Shown: positions 55,721 to 64,000 of the stretch, in pieces | Layout of the letters: each line of letters opens with the position of its first letter | Numbering within the stretch: the stretch's first letter is position 1 | Assembly (NCBI GenBank): GCA_902576415.1 | Contig: CACGVZ010000004.1 | Location: 1 to 64,000 of the forward strand | Length of the DNA stretch: 64,000 nt | Reading direction: 5' to 3' | DNA from: an uncultured Prochlorococcus sp. | GTDB taxonomy: Bacteria; Cyanobacteriota; Cyanobacteriia; PCC-6307; Cyanobiaceae | Notes under the pieces: generated by a model | Databases searched by the model: none | What the model saw: only the letters and a program-made list of their open reading frames with translations | Told to the model about the DNA's origin: nothing | Position numbers and translations under genes: made by a program

Positions 55721-56269
55721 ATGAGTAAGAAAAAATTTTTATTCCAGAAAAAGGAGTTCGATGGTTGGAAAACATTAAATGATACTGTTATGGGCGGATC
55801 AAGTTCAGCTTTTTGTGAAATTTCAAATTCGGGTTTGATATTAAAGGGTAATATTGTCGAGAAAGCAGGAGGATTTGTTAGTTGTAGATCGTCTATATAT
55901 AAACCCTCTTTAAATGTATCTGAGTATTCATCCTTTGAATTAAATATTGATGGACAAGGAAGAACTTTTAAATTTGCTGTCGCTTGTGAAGATGATCTAC
56001 TAGGACTAACCGAATTTATTCCGGGTGGACTTAGATGGATTAAATCATTCCCAACAAAAAAATTCGGGACAACAAATGTTCAAATTCCTTTTAGTGAGTT
56101 AAAACCTTCAGTAAGAGCTAATAAAGTAAGTTTTCCATTTAAATTCAAGCCATCTAAAATTAAGAGATTGCAGCTACTACACTCTAAGTTCGGTGATGAT
56201 GGATTACTTAATAATGAGTTTAAACAAGGTTCAATAAAAGTTTTAATTAAATCAATAAGTGTTATTTGA
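55721..56269 (+). CDS. CIA30-domain protein
   Basis: This 182-residue beta-sandwich protein resembles the NADH:ubiquinone oxidoreductase assembly factor family CIA30. DGWKTLNDTVMGGSSSAFCEI is the typical opening (first 20 residues quoted in part), with GGFVSCRSS and DGQGRTFKF further on. No signal peptide is seen. In cyanobacteria this family may help assemble NDH-1-type complexes, but the role is untested. A 16-base AT palindrome lies just before its ATG. Confidence 0.8.
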   Translation: MSKKKFLFQKKEFDGWKTLNDTVMGGSSSAFCEISNSGLILKGNIVEKAGGFVSCRSSIYKPSLNVSEYSSFELNIDGQGRTFKFAVACEDDLLGLTEFIPGGLRWIKSFPTKKFGTTNVQIPFSELKPSVRANKVSFPFKFKPSKIKRLQLLHSKFGDDGLLNNEFKQGSIKVLIKSISVI

Positions 56270-56645
56270 AAATCCCCCTAAAAATATAGAGAGCTTAATC
56301 GCTAAGTCAGCAGATTTAACAAATAAACCTTTTGTTCATTCTGTAGTAAAAATAAATGGTGAATACGAATTCGAAGATGAAGATATTGATTTAACAGTTA
56401 ATATCTTATGTCGAGATAAAGAAGGTAAAAGATTAGAAATTTATGATCTTGAATTAGAACTTTTTAAATCAAATAAAGAGTTGGTTTTAGTAATCTCTAA
56501 GCTTAACTTTCCTGATGAACCAATATTATGGTGTGGAGTTAAAACATTATGGATGGATAGCAATAATGGAAAAAAATGCAATTCACCAAAATACAGCGGT
56601 AGATTGGAAAATTTAGCAAATAGGATAAAAAGTTTTATTGATTAA
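56259..56645 (+). CDS. Hypothetical protein (128 aa)
   Basis: This soluble acidic protein starts at GTG 56259, overlapping the CIA30 gene by 11 bases and therefore probably coupled to it. It contains SVVKINGEYEFEDEDIDLTV and ends with LWMDSNNGKKCNSPKYSGRL, possibly an alpha/beta fold. No family is recognised. It is convergent with ilvD. Confidence 0.7.
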   Translation: MLFENPPKNIESLIAKSADLTNKPFVHSVVKINGEYEFEDEDIDLTVNILCRDKEGKRLEIYDLELELFKSNKELVLVISKLNFPDEPILWCGVKTLWMDSNNGKKCNSPKYSGRLENLANRIKSFID

Positions 56646-56661
56646 GAAAATAAAATTTGAG

Positions 56662-56677
56662 CTGATTTATAAATCAG
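56662..56677. repeat. Perfect 16-bp palindrome at the ilvD 3' end
   Basis: CTGATTTATAAATCAG is its own reverse complement and spans the last codons and stop of ilvD, between convergent genes. No T tract follows on either strand, so a classic terminator is not supported. Confidence 0.5.
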
Positions 56678-58340
56678 TAACAGCCCCTAAACTTGATGTG
56701 CTTACGATTCTCGAATATTTTGAAAGAATTCCTCTTTTGTATTTTTGAACAGGTTTTACCCAATCTTTTTTTCTTTTTTCTAATTCTTCGTCAGATAAAT
56801 CAACTTCAATTAGTTGTTTTACAGCATCTACTGTAATTAAATCACCTTGTTTTATTAGAGCAATATTTCCTCCTACAGCAGCCTCTGGAGCTATGTGACC
56901 CACAACAAGACCGTAGGTACCACCGCTAAATCTGCCATCTGTAATTAAAGCCACCTTCTCTCCTAGCCCTTGACCAACAATCGCAGATGTTGGAGCTAAC
57001 ATTTCTCTCATGCCTGGACCTCCAACAGGACCTTCGTTTCTAATAACAACAACATCACCAGCTTTGATATCGTTATTTAATATGGATTTTAAACAATCCT
57101 CTTCACTTTCAAAAATCTTTGCGGGACCTGTTAATACAGGGTTTTTTACTCCGCTAATTTTGGCTACAGAACCTTCGCTCGCTAAGTTACCTTTTAATAT
57201 CGCTAGATGTCCTTTTTTATAAAGAGGGTCATCTATGTCTCTTATGACATTTTGATTTGTTGAAGGCTTATCTGGAATATTCTGTAAGTATTCTGAGATG
57301 GTTTTTCCTTCAATATTTTTGCAATCGCCATGAATTAATCCTGCATTCAAAAGTATTTTCATAACTTGTGGAATCCCACCTGCCTTATGAAGATCCACCG
57401 TCACATATTTACCACTCGGTTTAAGGTCACAGATAACAGGTACTTTTTGTCTGATTCTCTCAAAATCATTAATGTTGATATCTATTCCTGCAGTATTCGC
57501 AATAGCTAAGATGTGCAATACCGCATTTGTTGATCCGCCAATTGCCATAATTACTGATATTGCATTTTCAAATGCTTTCTTTGTCATTAGGTCTAGAGGT
57601 CTTATATCTTTTTCTATTGCAGAGACTAATATCTCAGCACTTTTATCTGCGCTTAGTTCTTTTTCAAGATCTTCAGCAGCCATAGTGGAACTGTGAGGAA
57701 GACTTAACCCTAATACTTCAATAACCGCAGACATTGTATTAGCTGTAAACATTCCTCCACAGCTACCAGCACCAGGAATACAATTTTTCTCAACTTGGAT
57801 TAGCCTTTCTTCATTAATTTTTCCTGATGTTAATTGTCCAACAGCTTCAAATGCACTAACAACAGTAAGATCTTCTCCATGCAATTTCCCAGGCTTTATT
57901 GTCCCTCCATAAATGAAAATTGAGGGGATATTCATTCTTGCAATCGCAATCATGGCACCCGGCATATTTTTATCACATCCACCTATAGCAAGTACTCCAT
58001 CCATACTCTGAGCATTGCATGCTGTTTCAATTGAATCAGCAATAACTTCTCTTGAAACTAGGGAATATTTCATGCCCTCTGTTCCCATAGAAATCCCATC
58101 ACTTACTGTTATAGTCCCAAACATCTGAGGCATCCCACCTGATCTTTTTATTGACTCTTCAGCTTTTAGAGCTAACTTATTTAAACCCATATTGCATGGT
58201 GTTATGGTGCTGTATCCATTTGCAACTCCAATAATAGGTTTATTAAAATCTTCATCATTAAATCCAACAGCTCTTAACATGGATCTGTTAGGGGATCTTT
58301 GCACACCTTGGGTTATTGCAGATGATCTTAGTTTATTCAT
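56667..58340 (-). CDS. ilvD: Dihydroxy-acid dehydratase
   Basis: This iron-sulfur enzyme of valine, leucine and isoleucine synthesis has 557 residues. The cluster cysteines are in [15 protein letters not shown] and [25 protein letters not shown] and [19 protein letters not shown] complete the IlvD/Edd family signature, with the branched-chain rather than 6-phosphogluconate pattern. It is the first gene on its strand here, downstream of the 96-aa gene. Confidence 0.95.
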   Translation of the reverse strand: MNKLRSSAITQGVQRSPNRSMLRAVGFNDEDFNKPIIGVANGYSTITPCNMGLNKLALKAEESIKRSGGMPQMFGTITVSDGISMGTEGMKYSLVSREVIADSIETACNAQSMDGVLAIGGCDKNMPGAMIAIARMNIPSIFIYGGTIKPGKLHGEDLTVVSAFEAVGQLTSGKINEERLIQVEKNCIPGAGSCGGMFTANTMSAVIEVLGLSLPHSSTMAAEDLEKELSADKSAEILVSAIEKDIRPLDLMTKKAFENAISVIMAIGGSTNAVLHILAIANTAGIDININDFERIRQKVPVICDLKPSGKYVTVDLHKAGGIPQVMKILLNAGLIHGDCKNIEGKTISEYLQNIPDKPSTNQNVIRDIDDPLYKKGHLAILKGNLASEGSVAKISGVKNPVLTGPAKIFESEEDCLKSILNNDIKAGDVVVIRNEGPVGGPGMREMLAPTSAIVGQGLGEKVALITDGRFSGGTYGLVVGHIAPEAAVGGNIALIKQGDLITVDAVKQLIEVDLSDEELEKRKKDWVKPVQKYKRGILSKYSRIVSTSSLGAVTDL

Positions 58341-58363
58341 ATTATTTGAGAACCTTTTTTATT

Positions 58364-58654
58364 CTATTGCCCCAACTCTTCAAGTTGCTTCCTTACATCA
58401 GCAATTGCAGAATTAAGTTGCTCAACTTTCTTCTCAAGATTCTCTCCTTCAACTTCATTTATAGTTTCATTTGAATCAATCGCTTCTGAGCCATCTTGAA
58501 TTCTGGAGGAATACATCATTGCTTTTTGTTTTTTTTCCTCCTTTCTTTTGTCTGCTTCGGATATTAACCACCAAGCTAGACCTGCTGCTCCAATAAAAGC
58601 ACCGCTTATTAATGATAAAAGATTATTTGAAGACGAATCTCTGTATTCAGACAT
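58364..58654 (-). CDS. Small membrane protein with coiled-coil tail (96 aa)
   Basis: The N-terminus holds one helix (LLSLISGAFIGAAGLAWWLI). A charged linker (EADKRKEEKKQKAMM) and a C-terminal coiled coil with leucine heptads (KKVEQLNSAIADVRKQLEEL) follow. The family is not recognised beyond cyanobacterial hypothetical proteins. It lies between ilvD and the UPRT-like gene on the same strand. Confidence 0.7.
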   Translation of the reverse strand: MSEYRDSSSNNLLSLISGAFIGAAGLAWWLISEADKRKEEKKQKAMMYSSRIQDGSEAIDSNETINEVEGENLEKKVEQLNSAIADVRKQLEELGQ

Positions 58655-58683
58655 TGGTAAAATATTTACTCCTATATACTATA

Positions 58684-59301
58684 TTAGTTCTTATCTTGAA
58701 ATATAGTACTTAAACGCGATAGAGGATTCCCAATACCCGGTACTAATAATTGTGTTTTTTCGTCTTCCTCATCTATGCATGAAGTGTAAATTACCTGATT
58801 GGGGAGTAATTTCGCAATTTCATTTAACCCTTTATTTGAGCAAATAGCAGTTATCACAAGAATCCTATTTGAATCAACACCTAATTCCTTTAATTTCATT
58901 AAAGTTTCTAATGTAGCTGATTTTGTTGTTAATTGTTCTGAATAAAATATAACTCCTTCATTTGATTCAATAGTTTTAGGAAGTTCTCCTAATGATAGGG
59001 TTGAATTAGGAATTACTTCTTTAGATCCAAGCCAAAGAGATAACCCTTCGGGCAACATTGCGATCACTTTTATTGGATAATCATTATTAATAAAGAATCC
59101 ATCTGCGTCTCCATTATCAGTATTTACTATTTCTTTTTTATATGGCAGCCAATTACGTAATGCTTCATATGTAAGCCATTTCCCTAATTGCTCATATCCT
59201 GTTGAGTACAAAATATTTGGAGTATTTTTTTCTCGCAATATTGAAAGCCAATGTTTTATTAATGGATGAGGAGGAACAATAACCTTTAGTGACATTGCCA
59301 T
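58684..59301 (-). CDS. upp: Uracil phosphoribosyltransferase-like protein
   Basis: The 205-residue protein starts LKVIVPPHPLIKHWLSILR, the standard opening of UPRTase. It retains the family layout up to the uracil-binding C-terminus LVPGIGNPLSRLS. The PRPP-binding loop is clearly divergent. Instead of the DPMLATGGS-type motif it has YSEQLTTKSATLETL. The protein may still salvage uracil to UMP, or may have a changed role. Similar divergent forms may be typical of picocyanobacteria. Confidence 0.75.
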   Translation of the reverse strand: MAMSLKVIVPPHPLIKHWLSILREKNTPNILYSTGYEQLGKWLTYEALRNWLPYKKEIVNTDNGDADGFFINNDYPIKVIAMLPEGLSLWLGSKEVIPNSTLSLGELPKTIESNEGVIFYSEQLTTKSATLETLMKLKELGVDSNRILVITAICSNKGLNEIAKLLPNQVIYTSCIDEEDEKTQLLVPGIGNPLSRLSTIFQDKN

Positions 59302-59364
59302 ATATTTTCCTTTAAGATACTCTTACAAACTTTAAATACTTAAGTTCTAAAATACAGTCTTATT

Positions 59365-59877
59365 ATGATTAAATCAATTGTTTTCCCCTCACTAAAGAAC
59401 TCATTAATTACTTTGTTATTCGTTGGGATTTTATTTTTTAATTCTGTAAATTCTGCATGGGCTAAAAGACCTCCTGAGATTAGAAACCAGCAAGACCTTA
59501 ATTTAGAGCCAGATATGCATGGTCAAGACTTAAGCGGTAACGAATACGTTAAGTTTGATTTGAATGGGTTTAATTTCAGTGAAAGTAATTTAGAAGGAGC
59601 GGTGTTCAATAATAGTAAATTGCAAAACTCAAAGTTTACTGGAGCAAATTTAAGAGATGCACTAGCTTATGCAACTGACTTTACAGATGCTGATCTTTCG
59701 GATGTTAATTTTACTAATGCTTTATTAATGGAGAGTAATTTTGAAGGTGCAAAAATAGATGGTGCAGATTTTACAGATGCTGTTCTTAGTCGTACACAAC
59801 AAAAACAATTATGTGCGATTGCTAAGGGCACAAATAGTTCTACAGGAGAGAGTACAGAATATAGTTTAGGTTGTTAA
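59365..59877 (+). CDS. Secreted pentapeptide-repeat protein
   Basis: This 170-residue protein has a Sec signal (LITLLFVGILFFNSVNSAWA), with cleavage likely after AWA near residue 33. From about residue 65 it carries A(D/N)LXX-type repeats (FSESNLEGAVFNNSKLQNSK, TGANLRDALAYATDFTDADL and on), which fold as a right-handed quadrilateral beta-helix. Two cysteines lie at the C-terminus. Thylakoid-lumen pentapeptide proteins are common in cyanobacteria. The ligand is unknown. Confidence 0.87.
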   Translation: MIKSIVFPSLKNSLITLLFVGILFFNSVNSAWAKRPPEIRNQQDLNLEPDMHGQDLSGNEYVKFDLNGFNFSESNLEGAVFNNSKLQNSKFTGANLRDALAYATDFTDADLSDVNFTNALLMESNFEGAKIDGADFTDAVLSRTQQKQLCAIAKGTNSSTGESTEYSLGC

Positions 59878-59886
59878 TAACCAAAG

Positions 59887-60951
59887 ATGAAAAAAAAAGT
59901 TCCAGTTATTGTTGTTTCGGGATTTCTTGGTTCAGGTAAAACAACTTTTCTAAGATATCTATTAAAAGAGAGTAATAAAAAATTTGGTTTAATAATTAAT
60001 GAATTTGGTGATGTTGGAATTGATGGTGATTTGATTAAAAGTTGTGATAAATGTGATGAATCTGAAGACGACTGCGTTATCGAATTAAACAATGGATGTT
60101 TATGTTGTACTGTTCAAGATGATTTTGTTCCATCAATAAAAGCTCTCCTAGAATTTAATCCTCCTATCGAATCAATAATTATCGAAACAAGTGGCTTGGC
60201 ACTACCAATTCCCTTAATTCAAGCACTTAACTGGCCTGAAATTAGGTCTTCCATCTATCTTGATGTAGTTGTTGGCATCGTTAATGGAGAATCAATGCTT
60301 AATGGTTCACCAATTAATGATTTAAATAAAATAACAAAACAATATAATGAAACAGATAAAATTGATCACAACGCAACTATAGATGAACTTTTTGAGGAGC
60401 AACTAGAAGTTTCTGATATCGTTTTAGTCTCAAGATCAGATGTCTTAAATGATAATCAGTTTGACGTTGTAAAAAATAAAATCCAGGGAAGTCTAAACTC
60501 ATCTACACCAGTCCTTAAATCCAAGAATGGCAAAATTGATTTAAATTATCTTTTTGACTTTAATTTTAAAAAAGAGACTTATAAAGAATTTTTAACTGAA
60601 GAACATGACCATAATCATGTAGAGCTTGTATCAGATTCAATTAAATCAAATTATTTCCTTGAAAAAAATGACTTTGAAAAAGAGATTTCAAAAATCTTGG
60701 ATGAATTAAACATTCTTCGAATAAAAGGACGTATTTGGATACCAAATAAATCATTGCCTTTACAAATACAAATTGTTGGAAAGAAAATTAATACTTGGTT
60801 TGAAGAAGCTCCAGACAATTGTTGGAGACCAAATGATAATGCTGGACTTGAATTAGTAATAATTTCCTTTGATAAAAAATCTATAAAAAATTTCAATAGA
60901 AAAATTAAAGAGAAATTTAAGAATTTAAGTGAACCAAAAATAGCAATTTGA
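59887..60951 (+). CDS. CobW/COG0523 family GTPase (metal chaperone)
   Basis: This 354-residue G3E GTPase has Walker A GFLGSGKTT at residues 12-20, the metal-binding CLCC (71-74), SRSDVL in the guanine-specificity region and a histidine-rich stretch HDHNH. Extra cysteines at 53, 56 and 63 (SCDKCDESEDDC) could enlarge the metal site. Such proteins deliver zinc, cobalt or other metals to enzymes. The specific metal is not shown. Its successor ORF is a small zinc-finger protein, which is suggestive. Confidence 0.9.
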   Translation: MKKKVPVIVVSGFLGSGKTTFLRYLLKESNKKFGLIINEFGDVGIDGDLIKSCDKCDESEDDCVIELNNGCLCCTVQDDFVPSIKALLEFNPPIESIIIETSGLALPIPLIQALNWPEIRSSIYLDVVVGIVNGESMLNGSPINDLNKITKQYNETDKIDHNATIDELFEEQLEVSDIVLVSRSDVLNDNQFDVVKNKIQGSLNSSTPVLKSKNGKIDLNYLFDFNFKKETYKEFLTEEHDHNHVELVSDSIKSNYFLEKNDFEKEISKILDELNILRIKGRIWIPNKSLPLQIQIVGKKINTWFEEAPDNCWRPNDNAGLELVIISFDKKSIKNFNRKIKEKFKNLSEPKIAI

Positions 60952-60956
60952 CATTA

Positions 60957-60992
60957 TAGTTAGCTGTCGGGATACTAACTAAAGTAGACAGC
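60957..60992 (+). promoter_or_regulatory. Compact pseudoknot-like leader before the zinc-finger ORF
   Basis: TAGTTAG (60957-60963) can pair with CTAACTA (60975-60981), and GCTGTC (60963-60968) with GACAGC (60987-60992). The order is interleaved, giving a 36-base H-type pseudoknot whose 3' arm ends 5 bases before the ATG at 60998. The two helices share G60963, so one pair must yield. No known riboswitch class is recognised. Confidence 0.6.
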
Positions 60993-60997
60993 ACAAG

Positions 60998-61162
60998 ATG
61001 GAAAATCCAAAAATTGTATTAAAACAAATAATCTCTGACGAAGTTACATCAATTGATAAAATAAAATGTTCAAAATGTGGTGGGGCAGGAAACTTTAAAA
61101 CTCATGAAAATTCAAGAAGAACTTGCTTAGTTTGTTTTGGTAGAGGCTACATAAACATCTAA
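60998..61162 (+). CDS. Small DnaJ-type zinc-finger protein (54 aa), not in the ORF track
   Basis: The product has CSKCGGAGNF and CLVCFGRGYI, two CxxCxGxG-like knuckles of the kind found in the DnaJ cysteine-rich domain, so it should bind one zinc. The first 25 residues are helical and lack a J domain. It lies 46 bases after the cobW-like gene with a pseudoknot-like leader between. It might be a zinc client or a small partner of a chaperone. I cannot tell. Confidence 0.8.
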   Translation: MENPKIVLKQIISDEVTSIDKIKCSKCGGAGNFKTHENSRRTCLVCFGRGYINI

Positions 61163-61259
61163 TAACTCAGAGAACCTTAAGGTAAAAATATTTGTTTATT
61201 AATCAATAGTACTTTTTATTAAAATTTAAACTAATCTTCTAGTAGAAATTAATTTTTAA

Positions 61260-61514
61260 TTGGACCAATTTGCTGTAAAAGTTTTTGTAAGACTAAGACC
61301 CTCAGTTTTAGATCCAGCAGGGGAAGCTACCAAATCTGCCTCTATAAAACTTGGAGCCGAGGGAATAAAATCATTACGTATAGGAAAAATGATTGAAGTA
61401 AAAATAGAAGGTAATGGTGAAAACGAAGTAAGAGAAAAAATTGATTTATTGTGTGATAGGTTATTCGCAAATACTGTTATTGAAGATTATGAGTATTCAC
61501 TAGAAAAATTATAA
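61260..61514 (+). CDS. purS: Phosphoribosylformylglycinamidine synthase subunit PurS
   Basis: PurS bridges PurL and PurQ in purine step four. The 84 residues carry [17 protein letters not shown] and KMIEVKIEG, the family pattern. The start is TTG 61260. No in-frame ATG lies nearby. The stop is one base before the purQ ATG, so the two are coupled. purL is not in the window. Confidence 0.92.
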   Translation: MDQFAVKVFVRLRPSVLDPAGEATKSASIKLGAEGIKSLRIGKMIEVKIEGNGENEVREKIDLLCDRLFANTVIEDYEYSLEKL

Positions 61515-61515
61515 G

Positions 61516-62181
61516 ATGGTTAATTTTACTGTAGGAGTTGTTGTCTTTCCTGGTTCTAATTGTGATCGTGATGTTTCATGGGCATTGGAAGGTTGTTTAG
61601 ACATAAGAACAAAATACTTGTGGCATGAGTCTTCGGATTTAAGCGATGTAGATGCAATAGTTTTACCTGGAGGATTTAGTTATGGTGATTATTTAAGATG
61701 CGGTGCAATTGCAAGATTCTCTCCATTAATAAATGCCTTGGATGACTTTGTTAAAAGTGGAAAAAGAGTTTTAGGAATTTGTAATGGGTTTCAAATTTTG
61801 ACAGAATCAGGCTTTTTGCCTGGTGCCCTTACTGCAAATAAAAATCTTAATTTCATCTGTGATGATGTTGAACTTGATATCATTTCTTCAAAAGGAGGTT
61901 GGTTTAATAATGGAAGTGAAAAACAAACTATTAAGTTGCCAATAGCGCATGGGGAAGGAAGATATCATTGTGATTCTGATACTTTAAAAAAACTTGTGGA
62001 TAATGAATTGATCGCTTTGAGATATAAAAATAATCCTAATGGATCCTCATTCGATATTGCAGGCATAACTAATGAAAAGGGAAACGTTCTAGGTTTAATG
62101 CCTCATCCAGAGCGTGCATGTGACGAGACAATTGGTGGGACTGATGGTCTCTTTACATTAAAATCATTAATATTGAAATAA
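61516..62181 (+). CDS. purQ: Phosphoribosylformylglycinamidine synthase subunit PurQ (glutaminase)
   Basis: This class I glutamine amidotransferase supplies ammonia to PurL. The 221 residues start [15 protein letters not shown]. The nucleophile cysteine is in GICNGFQIL (C89), with H and E in [11 protein letters not shown]. It is followed directly by a strong bidirectional terminator shared with fba. Confidence 0.96.
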   Translation: MVNFTVGVVVFPGSNCDRDVSWALEGCLDIRTKYLWHESSDLSDVDAIVLPGGFSYGDYLRCGAIARFSPLINALDDFVKSGKRVLGICNGFQILTESGFLPGALTANKNLNFICDDVELDIISSKGGWFNNGSEKQTIKLPIAHGEGRYHCDSDTLKKLVDNELIALRYKNNPNGSSFDIAGITNEKGNVLGLMPHPERACDETIGGTDGLFTLKSLILK

Positions 62182-62182
62182 A

Positions 62183-62216
62183 AAAAAAGACCACCAATTT
62201 TGGAGGTCTTTTTTAT
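62183..62216. terminator. Bidirectional terminator between purQ and fba
   Basis: AAAGACCACC can pair with GGAGGTCTTT (one mismatch) around a short AATTTT loop. An A run stands on one side and a T run on the other, so both convergent transcripts can end here. Confidence 0.85.
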
Positions 62217-62233
62217 TTAATTTAGGAAAAAAA

Positions 62234-63307
62234 TTAAACAGTAGCTTTTACTTTGGGATCTAAATCACCTTTAGCGTAAAGATCAGCAAAGTAATTTGTG
62301 CTGTTTTGCTTGATCTTACTTGCTTGACCTTCGCACCAGAACTGCTTGTATCTGTCAAGACAAACTTGCTTCATGTATTTTCTAGCAGGTTTGTTGAAAT
62401 GTCTAGGGTCAAAGTTTGCCTTGTCAGCAAAAGCTGCCTCTCTTACCGCGGCAGTGAAAGCAAGTCTGTTATCGGTATCAATGTTGACTTTCCTAACTCC
62501 ATTTCTTATTCCCTCTTGAATCTCTTCAACAGGAACACCGTATGTTTGAGGTATCTCACCACCATATTTGTTTATGATATCTAACCATTCTTGAGGCACT
62601 GAACTAGATCCATGCATTACAAGATGTGTATTTGGAAGTGCTTTATGGATTTCAGCAATTCTGCTTATTGCAAGAACTTCTCCTGTAGGCTTCCTTGTGA
62701 ATTTATATGCACCATGGCTTGTACCTATAGCGATTGCTAATGCATCAACTTTTGTTTTAGCAACAAAATCTGCCGCTTCTTCAGGATCAGTCAAAAGCAT
62801 ATCAGTAGAAAGTTCACCTTCAAAACCATGACCATCTTCTGCTTCACCTTTCCCTGTTTCTAATGAACCTAAGCAACCTAATTCTCCTTCAACACTAACT
62901 CCAACTGAATGAGCAAAATCTACTACTTTTTTAGTAACTGCAACATTATATTCGTAACTAGCGGGTGTTTTTGCATCTGCTTCTAGAGAACCATCCATCA
63001 TTACTGATGTGAAACCATTTATTGCTGCTGAATAGCATGTTGATGGCTCATTACCGTGGTCTTGGTGCATTACTACTGGAATATTAGGATATGTCTCTGT
63101 GGCAGCAAGTATTAGATGACGTAGGAAAATTTCTCCTGCATAATTTCTTGCCCCCCTTGAGGCTTGAAGGATTACAGGACTATCAGTTTCATATGCTGCT
63201 TCCATGATTGCTTGAACTTGCTCAAGGTTATTAACATTGAAAGCTGGAATACCGTAACCATTCTCAGCAGCGTGATCTAAAAGTAGTCTTAGTGGAACGA
63301 GGGCCAT
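62234..63307 (-). CDS. fba: Class II fructose-bisphosphate aldolase
   Basis: This zinc-dependent aldolase serves the Calvin cycle and gluconeogenesis. The 357 residues show [15 protein letters not shown] (zinc ligand region), [24 protein letters not shown] and [12 protein letters not shown], all class II. It lies 148 bases downstream of the class I aldolase on the same strand. Bifunctional action on sedoheptulose bisphosphate is typical of cyanobacterial class II enzymes. Confidence 0.95.
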   Translation of the reverse strand: MALVPLRLLLDHAAENGYGIPAFNVNNLEQVQAIMEAAYETDSPVILQASRGARNYAGEIFLRHLILAATETYPNIPVVMHQDHGNEPSTCYSAAINGFTSVMMDGSLEADAKTPASYEYNVAVTKKVVDFAHSVGVSVEGELGCLGSLETGKGEAEDGHGFEGELSTDMLLTDPEEAADFVAKTKVDALAIAIGTSHGAYKFTRKPTGEVLAISRIAEIHKALPNTHLVMHGSSSVPQEWLDIINKYGGEIPQTYGVPVEEIQEGIRNGVRKVNIDTDNRLAFTAAVREAAFADKANFDPRHFNKPARKYMKQVCLDRYKQFWCEGQASKIKQNSTNYFADLYAKGDLDPKVKATV

Positions 63308-63455
63308 AATTAAAATAAGTTAAATGCTATATAAAGCACATGTTTCCGAGAGTTTAGTATAAAGAGGTATCAAATGTCACGTCATTAGATATACAAAATA
63401 CTAAATTAAAGAAACTAATTTTATGACCCAGAGTATATTTTTAGAATTTTTTTAG

Positions 63456-64000
63456 TTAGTAAGTGTAGCCTGCTACAAACAATTGCTCATCAGATGAAGG
63501 TTGAGATCCAGCTACATATGCACCTTTTGAAGCTTCAGAGTTTGCTTGAGCTCTTGCTATTAATGCTTTTTGACCTTCTTCAACGTTACTTCCTTTCCAT
63601 GCTTTTAAGCATGAGTGCTGTAGTGCTCTTCCATAGGAGAATGAAACATTCCATAAAGCTTTCCTGTAAAGAGTGTTCATATTGTTTAAATAAACAGAAG
63701 CAGCTTCTTCGCTTAACCCTCCTGATAAGAAAACTATTCCAGGAACAGATGCGGGAACGCATCTTTCCATAGTTCTTATTGTCATTTCAGCAACTTTCAT
63801 AGGATCAGCCTTTGTTGGACAATCTGCTCCATTAACAGTCATTGAAGGTTTTAATAGAGTGCCTTCTAGAAAAACTCCATTTGCTTGACAAGCAATATAA
63901 ACCTGCTTTATTACCTCTTCTTGGACTTCAGCAGTTTTTTCAATAGTATGATCGCCGTCCATTAAGATTTCAGGTTCAATAATTGGTACCAACCCTGATT
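63456..64000 (-). CDS. fda: Class I fructose-bisphosphate aldolase, C-terminal part (start beyond window)
   Basis: The frame stays open to the window edge, so the N-terminus is missing. The track start at 63992 is a TTG inside the gene. GLVPIIEPEILMDGDH, EGTLLKPSMTV (Schiff-base lysine) and FLSGGLSEEAASVYLN are class I signatures of the eukaryote-like type. The C-terminus ends GYTY, matching the tyrosine-terminated family. It is metal-independent, unlike its neighbour. Confidence 0.95.
   Translation of the reverse strand, partial: SGLVPIIEPEILMDGDHTIEKTAEVQEEVIKQVYIACQANGVFLEGTLLKPSMTVNGADCPTKADPMKVAEMTIRTMERCVPASVPGIVFLSGGLSEEAASVYLNNMNTLYRKALWNVSFSYGRALQHSCLKAWKGSNVEEGQKALIARAQANSEASKGAYVAGSQPSSDEQLFVAGYTY

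Noticed and set aside
1-64000. tRNA, rRNA, CRISPR arrays, insertion sequences, prophage genes
   Set aside because: I looked through the spacers for T-loop motifs, repeated spacers, inverted-repeat-flanked ORFs and transposase or integrase motifs and saw none. A covariance-model tRNA scan could still find one.

Overview
The window looks like a piece of the chromosome of a high-light-adapted Prochlorococcus or a very close relative. The evidence is very low G+C by eye, tight gene packing, and a cyanobacterial gene set. That set includes petN, Thf1/Psb29, SipA, PcyA, ChlP, CcsA, FtsH, bifunctional FBPase/SBPase, GlgC and both aldolase classes. Many genes appear to start with TTG or GTG. The genus call is inference from gene content; no 16S gene, tRNA, CRISPR array or transposase was seen.

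1-8.6 kb is a phosphate/arsenate block. The 3' part of pstS is followed on the other strand by an operon reading gap(arsenate type)-arsJ-chrA. It diverges from arsR across a promoter region with two identical-spacing ArsR-type operators (ATCAA-N6-TTGAT). A divergent small membrane protein and pstC-pstA-pstB follow, with 11-bp-spaced Pho-box-like repeats between them. Arsenate enters cells through phosphate transporters, so import and detoxification sit together. Several tiny ORFs and a probable small RNA or terminator close the block.

8.6-17.7 kb carries a secreted small protein, then the four-gene ligase-associated DNA-repair operon (beta-CASP exonuclease, ATP-dependent ligase, Lhr-like helicase, PdeM phosphoesterase). 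A tail-anchored protein, a stand-alone IF2_N protein, a DUF2130 protein and a putative ribbon-helix-helix protein follow. 17.8-21.2 kb is a field of short lineage-specific ORFs, several missing from the supplied track. Two of them are recognisable paralogues of each other.

21.2-31.6 kb returns to conserved genes: DUF2103, petN, thf1, clpP, ftsH, sipA, a catalytic/non-catalytic M16 peptidase pair, pcyA, and a devBCA-type ABC exporter. 31.6-44.6 kb holds a glycosyltransferase, rpsB-tsf with a striking pseudoknot-forming leader, a conserved unknown, recG, a VanX-like dipeptidase, sulfite reductase, glyS, chlP and a VanY-like carboxypeptidase.

44.7-64 kb is housekeeping and carbon metabolism: typA, lptB-like, ccsA, rpe, glpX, hemA, glgC, gnd, pgl, ilvD, UPRT-like, cobW-like, purS-purQ, and class II and class I fructose-bisphosphate aldolases. 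rpe, glpX, fba and fda serve the Calvin cycle or gluconeogenesis, gnd and pgl the oxidative pentose phosphate pathway, and glgC glycogen storage. A compact pseudoknot-like leader precedes a 54-residue zinc-finger ORF near 61 kb.
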